This document shows, piece after piece, positions 59,470 to 64,000 of a stretch of DNA of 64,000 nucleotides. A program made the translations under genes and the position numbers. Each line of letters begins with the position of its first letter. Position 1 is the stretch's first letter. Under the pieces are notes generated by a model. The model was not told the DNA's origin, searched no databases, and saw nothing but the letters and a program-made list of their open reading frames with translations. This DNA comes from Flammula alnicola (lineage: Eukaryota; Basidiomycota; Agaricomycetes; Agaricales; Strophariaceae), in the NCBI GenBank assembly GCA_015499995.1, contig JADNRV010000175.1, positions 1 through 64,000 on the forward strand. Direction: 5' to 3'.

Positions 59470-61713
59470 ATGACACCTTTTCAGACCTCGACTTCAGAGG
59501 AGCCAGAAGTCGCAGCAGAGCTCGCCGATCATATCTATCACCATGAAGATCTTGGCAGGCGAACGTTCGCCGGAAAGGTCGCATCCAACGAGGAGATCCA
59601 AGATTTCCTAAATGCTACGGATCTGTACGATACAGAGGCAAGAAGATGGCGCGTCATAGACACGGAGCCGTATAAGGACGAGAAACTGCTTTACACCCCC
59701 GTCGTGGCCATCATCCAGGCCATTTTACAACATTTTGACTACTCCGACACACGCTCTGTCGTCAATACGCATAACAAACAATTCAAACACGTAGATGGCC
59801 GAGAGGAGTACAACCTACCCCAATTGACGATGTCGCCTAACGTGGCTATTCTAGGGTCTGGCACGAACTTCAAACCGGAGGCAGTACGCGCAGGGATACC
59901 AAACTACGATATATGTGCATCGCCTGTCGAAGTCAAGACGCAGAAAAACTTTATGAAAGGCCAGAATCTCACTCAGATTTCGATATACACCAGGTAAGCC
60001 TAGGATAACATAAGCTGTAATGAGAGTCTCATCCTCCTCCTTTAGGCAACTGTTCATACAGCAGTCGAATCGCAAGTTTGTCTGTTGCCCCATAATCACC
60101 GAGAAATATGCCCGGCTGTATATCTTCGATCGCAGCGGCGTTCACGTACATCAGTCATCGCCAATCCACATTCACCAGGAAGCCACTGATTTCGTTCGAC
60201 TGATCCTCGGCGTCTCCTCACCTGATGACAGCATCATTGGCTTTGACACGTCCATATACTGGCTAGGCGACAAACGCGTCCTCGAAACTGTCGATGCAGA
60301 CAAGAACCCTGTAACGCTCACCTTGGAACCGGAGAGACCCATCTTTTATCGTCGTACAATTCGGGGTCGTGGCACCTGTTGTTGGAAATCCAAGGATGAT
60401 GAGGGCAAAGTCGTCCTCGTAAAAGATGCCTGGCGGTCCCGCGGTCGTACGGCGGAATGGAAACTTTTGGAGGCCATTAAAGGACTGGCTGGTGTAGGCC
60501 AAATGATCGCGTATGAAGACAACGATGACCAGCATATCTCGACCCTCAGAGGAATCACTGTTTTTTTAGAGGGATTCTGTGACCGAACGTTTTCCCGATT
60601 GATCCTAGAGTATTATGGTCCGCCTATCGAGGACTTTGAAAACCCGCAAGACTTGTTGTTTGCTTACCGCGATGCTATTGCGGGTGAGTCCATCTCTTCT
60701 CATCGTTCTCAATGTAAATTTCATTGTTTCTTTAAGGACACCAAAATCTATTGAATATAGGGATCCTCCATCGTGATGTCAGTATCAACAATATCCTCAT
60801 CGGCAAACCTGGTTCCCCACCTGGTAATCGAGGAATTCTCATCGATCTTGACATGGCAGTCAGGATAAACGTTGCGGAGCGTTCAGTACAGGCGGATTTC
60901 AGGACTGTCTGTATTCTCTAAATTTGCTGATTGATTCCTGCTGACGACTCCCCGTTCTTATAGGGAACTCGAGCATTTCAGTCGCCCAATGTGATCCAGA
61001 GTTGCGGCAGAACGAACATGACTCAGGATTATCTCGACGATCTCGAGTCTTTTTACTATGTCTTATGTTGGGTCTGCTTCGGTTACTCTGGACCTAAAAC
61101 GATACTCGACCCTTTCCCTGAAACTCTGGTCCTTTGGGAGAGTGGAAGTCCGATCATTGCGGCCAGCATCAAGCACACTTTCTTGTCGTATCTACTAGAA
61201 GAATCTTCCATGACGATATCGCCATTTTTTGGGCCTATCTTCCTACGTTTGTTGGACAAACTTCACACGTTCTTCGGCGACCTAATGCACTCACGGATTG
61301 CGTTCCGCAGGCTTATGTTCACGAAACGCGTTTCGCCCTCGACGGTCGAGACTATGATCCATCCATCGCCCGAACAAGTTGAGCGAGATTATGCGACTAT
61401 TCTTGGCTTCGTCGATACCGCTATCGCGGAGCTCCTCGCTTCCACTGCGCCGACTAATGGCGAGCCTATCTCTGAGGCTATGCTCGACCATTCTGCGTCT
61501 CAGCCTACGACTCCCGCAACAAGCTTGTTCTCAACTCGGGAACCTTTGAGCGATATTTTGAGAAATGGTGGTTGTGACCCAGGACCTTCTTCTCCACTCA
61601 AGAGACATTCAAATTCAGCGTATTCCGACGACAGCCCCAAACTGAAGAAATCCAGGACTAGAAATCGGCACACTCTCAGACAGCCCTCTTCCCTTAGTAT
61701 TGAACAAGATTAA
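59470..61713 (+). CDS. FunK1 fungal-type protein kinase B
   Basis: Exons 59470-59993, 60046-60683, 60737-60906 and 60964-61713. Introns are 52, 53 and 57 nt; the product is 693 aa. The ATG at 59470 (MTPFQTSTSEEP) is used because the frame upstream has only a TTG. It has the same FunK1 architecture as A: N-terminal helical domain with RRTFAGKVASNEEIQDFL, ATP-site lysine in VVLVKDAWRSRG, HRDVSINN (H399, D401), DLDMA and RTGTRAF. The linker before the tail is longer than in A (about 30 residues, partly basic). The tail ends with a KLKKSRTRNRH patch and SSLSIEQD. The gene lies in opposite orientation to A, 46.8 kb away. The third donor is GTCTGT, a weak site. Confidence 0.93.
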
Positions 61714-62268
61714 ACCGCTTCCGCTCCTTTGATCTTGTATGTCTGCTTGCACGCATGGATTTTTTTACCATTATTACTGGGGTTGGCCATGAAATTTTGA
61801 TGCGATGTGTTATAGTGTATATTAGACAAAGACCAATCCATGTTCAATCATCTTCACCTGAATTTAAAATGTATGAAGTCAGTCGGCAACGGATCCTGGT
61901 AAGAGGCGAAATCGAGTTGCAGAATTCAGAGAATTTGGATACATGTATTTGGTAAATACTCTTCGAACGTTGCCGGTCACCAGTCTGCCATCTGCAAGGA
62001 CGGCGCTATCGTTGGCGGGTCTAATAATCAAGTCAGCATAATATTATACCGCTCACGGGCAATGCCAAGTTCTGTTGGTGACATGTGGCACCAGGCGGCT
62101 CCTCCAGAAGGAGCTGAGGTTCGACTTTCCTATACTCTTGTTTGCTAATACGTGCCCATGCCACATCTTAAGGAATCAAAAGGTGAACGTTTGAATGGGC
62201 GCCTGACTTGATCAACGCTCTGTCACCTGTGTCATGTTTACATAAATATTCCGTACAGAAGGTTCAAT
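61714..62268. other. Intergenic, convergent 3' ends
   Basis: 555 bp between FunK1 B (+) and the orphan gene (-). No gene or repeat seen. Confidence 0.5.
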
Positions 62269-63318
62269 TTAAGCAGCGTGCCGCGGTCCATCGTTAATAT
62301 CCCCCCCAGACCGACGCCTGGCTTTGAGGAGACGCCCTGGCTCCTCCCACTGCTCGATCATTCCATCATAGTCCTTCTCGAACACTCCCAGAACCACAAC
62401 AGCAGCGGTGAGAGCCTGACCGAACGAAGCATAGACCTCTCTCGCATCGGCCTTCATCTCCTCCAAGTTTATTTCTCGTTTCTCCCACTTGGCATACCTC
62501 TCTTTCTCTCTATCTAATTGCATTGATAGTGTTCCGTAGATCCACCTTAGAAGACAGGTCTCTCTGAAGTACCAAGCTTGACCCAGAAGAGGCTCGCTGT
62601 TCAGTGGGACTGAGGTTCTGAAAGTGATATCCTCCAAAGGAACCCCACGAGCTACAAGCGCCGCAGTGTACGAGGCTATTTCTCCCTCACCTCTGCAAGA
62701 CGTCGTCCTCCATGAGTCTACCTGTTCCATATCCTTGTTAAACCTGGTTACGACAATAGATTTCTCCTCTTCGTGTGCACGGAGCATGCGTTCCGCGATA
62801 TGTTTGACGGCGGAGAGGTCATCTATGTACGTTGGCTCGTCATTGAGTCGGGCTTGAATTGCATGGTTCAAATTCAAGTCAGCTGTTCCGATGTCAGAGT
62901 CCTTTGAGAGTACGAGGAATCCATTCCTGCGATCCTCTGGTGCTAGGGCGCGTATAACCTCTGCGCGATTGAGGTCCACGCAGTCGACCTTTGCCGTGGC
63001 TGCAAAGACATTTCCGTGATCTGTCAATAATAAAATAGATATGACAAAGGATGTCAGAATATCGAGTACAGAAAGCTAGATCGTTGACGCACCGGAAATA
63101 ATATCGTAGAGAGCAGAGAACAATTCTTTGCGGGAGATGAGCACTTGGATATCAAGTTTCCGTGTGATACACTTTATGAGAGCCTGAGTGGCTGAATTGA
63201 GTGGGGCGGGAGGGGGAGGGGGAGGGGTGACGGTAGGTGTGATGATTTCTGGACTCGCATCATGAATACCGAAGACGCGATTGTAAACAGTATTAAAGAC
63301 TTTGGCAAAATCCATCAT
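62269..63318 (-). CDS. Orphan protein, 325 aa, unknown function
   Basis: Two exons, 63318-63093 and 63020-62269, with a 72-nt intron (GTGCGT...ACAG). The start is MMDFAKVFN; the frame upstream has no ATG. The N-terminal 30 residues are followed by a poly-Pro tract (TPPPPPPAP, about 29-37) and a helical region (NSATQALIKCITRKLDIQVL). The second exon has mixed alpha/beta character and ends with a charged helix (REKERYAKWEKREINLEEM), a hydrophobic helix (FGQALTAAVVVLGVF) and a basic C-terminus (LKARRRSGGD). There is no signal peptide. I recognise no domain. Confidence 0.75.
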
Positions 63319-63450
63319 CGATATATTATGAATTCGTGGAGTTCGTCTCTTGGAACTAGATGGTGCGTGGGTCGCTGGCTGTGATCGATTTGAATGCAGA
63401 AGCAGAGGGCGATATCGAATAGAAAACAAAAAGGGAGGAAGATGATCCCC

Positions 63451-63457
63451 TTATATA
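63451..63457 (-). promoter_or_regulatory. TATA box candidate for the orphan gene
   Basis: TATATAA on the minus strand, about 135 nt before the ATG at 63318, allowing a 5' UTR of about 100 nt. Confidence 0.5.
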
Positions 63458-64000
63458 CCCAGCCTACATAATGTTGCCACTCAAGCGCGGTGGTAGTCGT
63501 CCAGGGCCAGCTGCGTGAGGCGGTGCGAATTTACATTTTTGGAAATGAGTGCTTGAAACCCGTGCCAAAACCGCACTGGCGCTTGGTTCTAGTGAGGGTA
63601 TATTGTCAAGGACGGATTCTCGAGTGGCGCATTGGTGGCGCAGGTGTCAACCAAATTATCACCCAAATTAGGCCTGAGATATGGCAACTCCTTGATGCGT
63701 CCGCCTTAATTTGCTTGTCGCGCCAACTACCCAGGCCTGAAGCGCCTCTCGATCAGAGGTCGGTAATTATTTGTTACTTGCATTGGCCCGAGATAACTGT
63801 GCGCCGCCGTCTTGAAAGAAGCAATCCATAAGATTATTCGCCTATAATTAACAATTAGAGTTCAATCTTCCTATGTGCGCTCCCAAGCAATTCAGAGGTC
63901 ATATAAAAGAGTCGAGAAAAAAACAATAACGGTACATTAACAATTACAAATACAGGTGGCCCGATAATCTTATACTATCGTCGGTCTACGCTCCAGCGAG
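63458..64000. other. Right edge, no gene seen
   Basis: The frame at 63490-63831 has no recognisable domain and looks like background. No repeat found. Confidence 0.4.

Noticed and set aside
1..64000. CRISPR arrays, operons or bacterial-type defence systems
   Set aside because: No spaced direct repeats of that kind; gene structure with many short introns is eukaryotic.

Overview
The window looks like nuclear DNA of a filamentous basidiomycete, most likely an agaricomycete. The evidence is: genes broken by many short introns (mostly 48-70 nt, GT/GC...AG); two FunK1-type fungal protein kinases; a DUF6533-like membrane protein; F-box proteins; a secreted CE4 deacetylase; a QDE-1-type RNA-dependent RNA polymerase; and chromodomain Ty3 and Ty1/copia retrotransposons. 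The species cannot be named from this sequence.

Left edge, 1-8640: the 5' part of a minus-strand Ty1/copia element (LTR about 8414-8640, gag start at 8207). Its gag is split by a complete minus-strand Ty3 chromovirus (70-7817). That element has two apparently identical 527-bp LTRs, a 5-bp target duplication (CATTG at 65-69 and 7818-7822), gag, a pol with a C-terminal chromodomain, and two extra ORFs between pol and the 3' LTR.

8.6-23.5 kb: a decayed SRPK-like kinase relic (+); FunK1 kinase A (-, 723 aa); a TPR-like conserved protein (-, 840 aa); a many-exon RNA-dependent RNA polymerase for RNA silencing (-, about 1256 aa); centrin (+, 165 aa), divergent from the polymerase across a 465-bp promoter interval; and an F-box stub.

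23.5-50.2 kb: gene-poor. The one clear gene is a 990-aa C2H2 zinc-finger regulator (30469-33592, -). The rest holds a MITE with 87/88-bp terminal inverted repeats (about 40889-41440), a second imperfect inverted-repeat element (25022-25625), a perfect 34-bp palindrome, some low-complexity DNA and one weak spliced ORF near 49 kb.

50.2-64 kb: an intronless F-box protein (+), a GPI-type polysaccharide deacetylase (+, 10 exons), a DUF6533-like multi-pass membrane protein (-), FunK1 kinase B (+, 693 aa; paralog of A in opposite orientation with a shared upstream block), and an orphan protein (-, 325 aa).

Functional links are few: the RNA polymerase would act in the silencing that restrains elements like those at the left edge, and the deacetylase would act in the cell wall. 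No operon-like system or CRISPR array is present, and I recognised no tRNA or rRNA gene. The most unusual signals are a 12-nt micro-exon carrying most of the polymerase's catalytic DMDGD motif, the two extra ORFs of the Ty3 element, and the FunK1 pair with its conserved promoter block. All gene models were spliced by eye from GT/AG signals, reading frame and, where available, the paralog.
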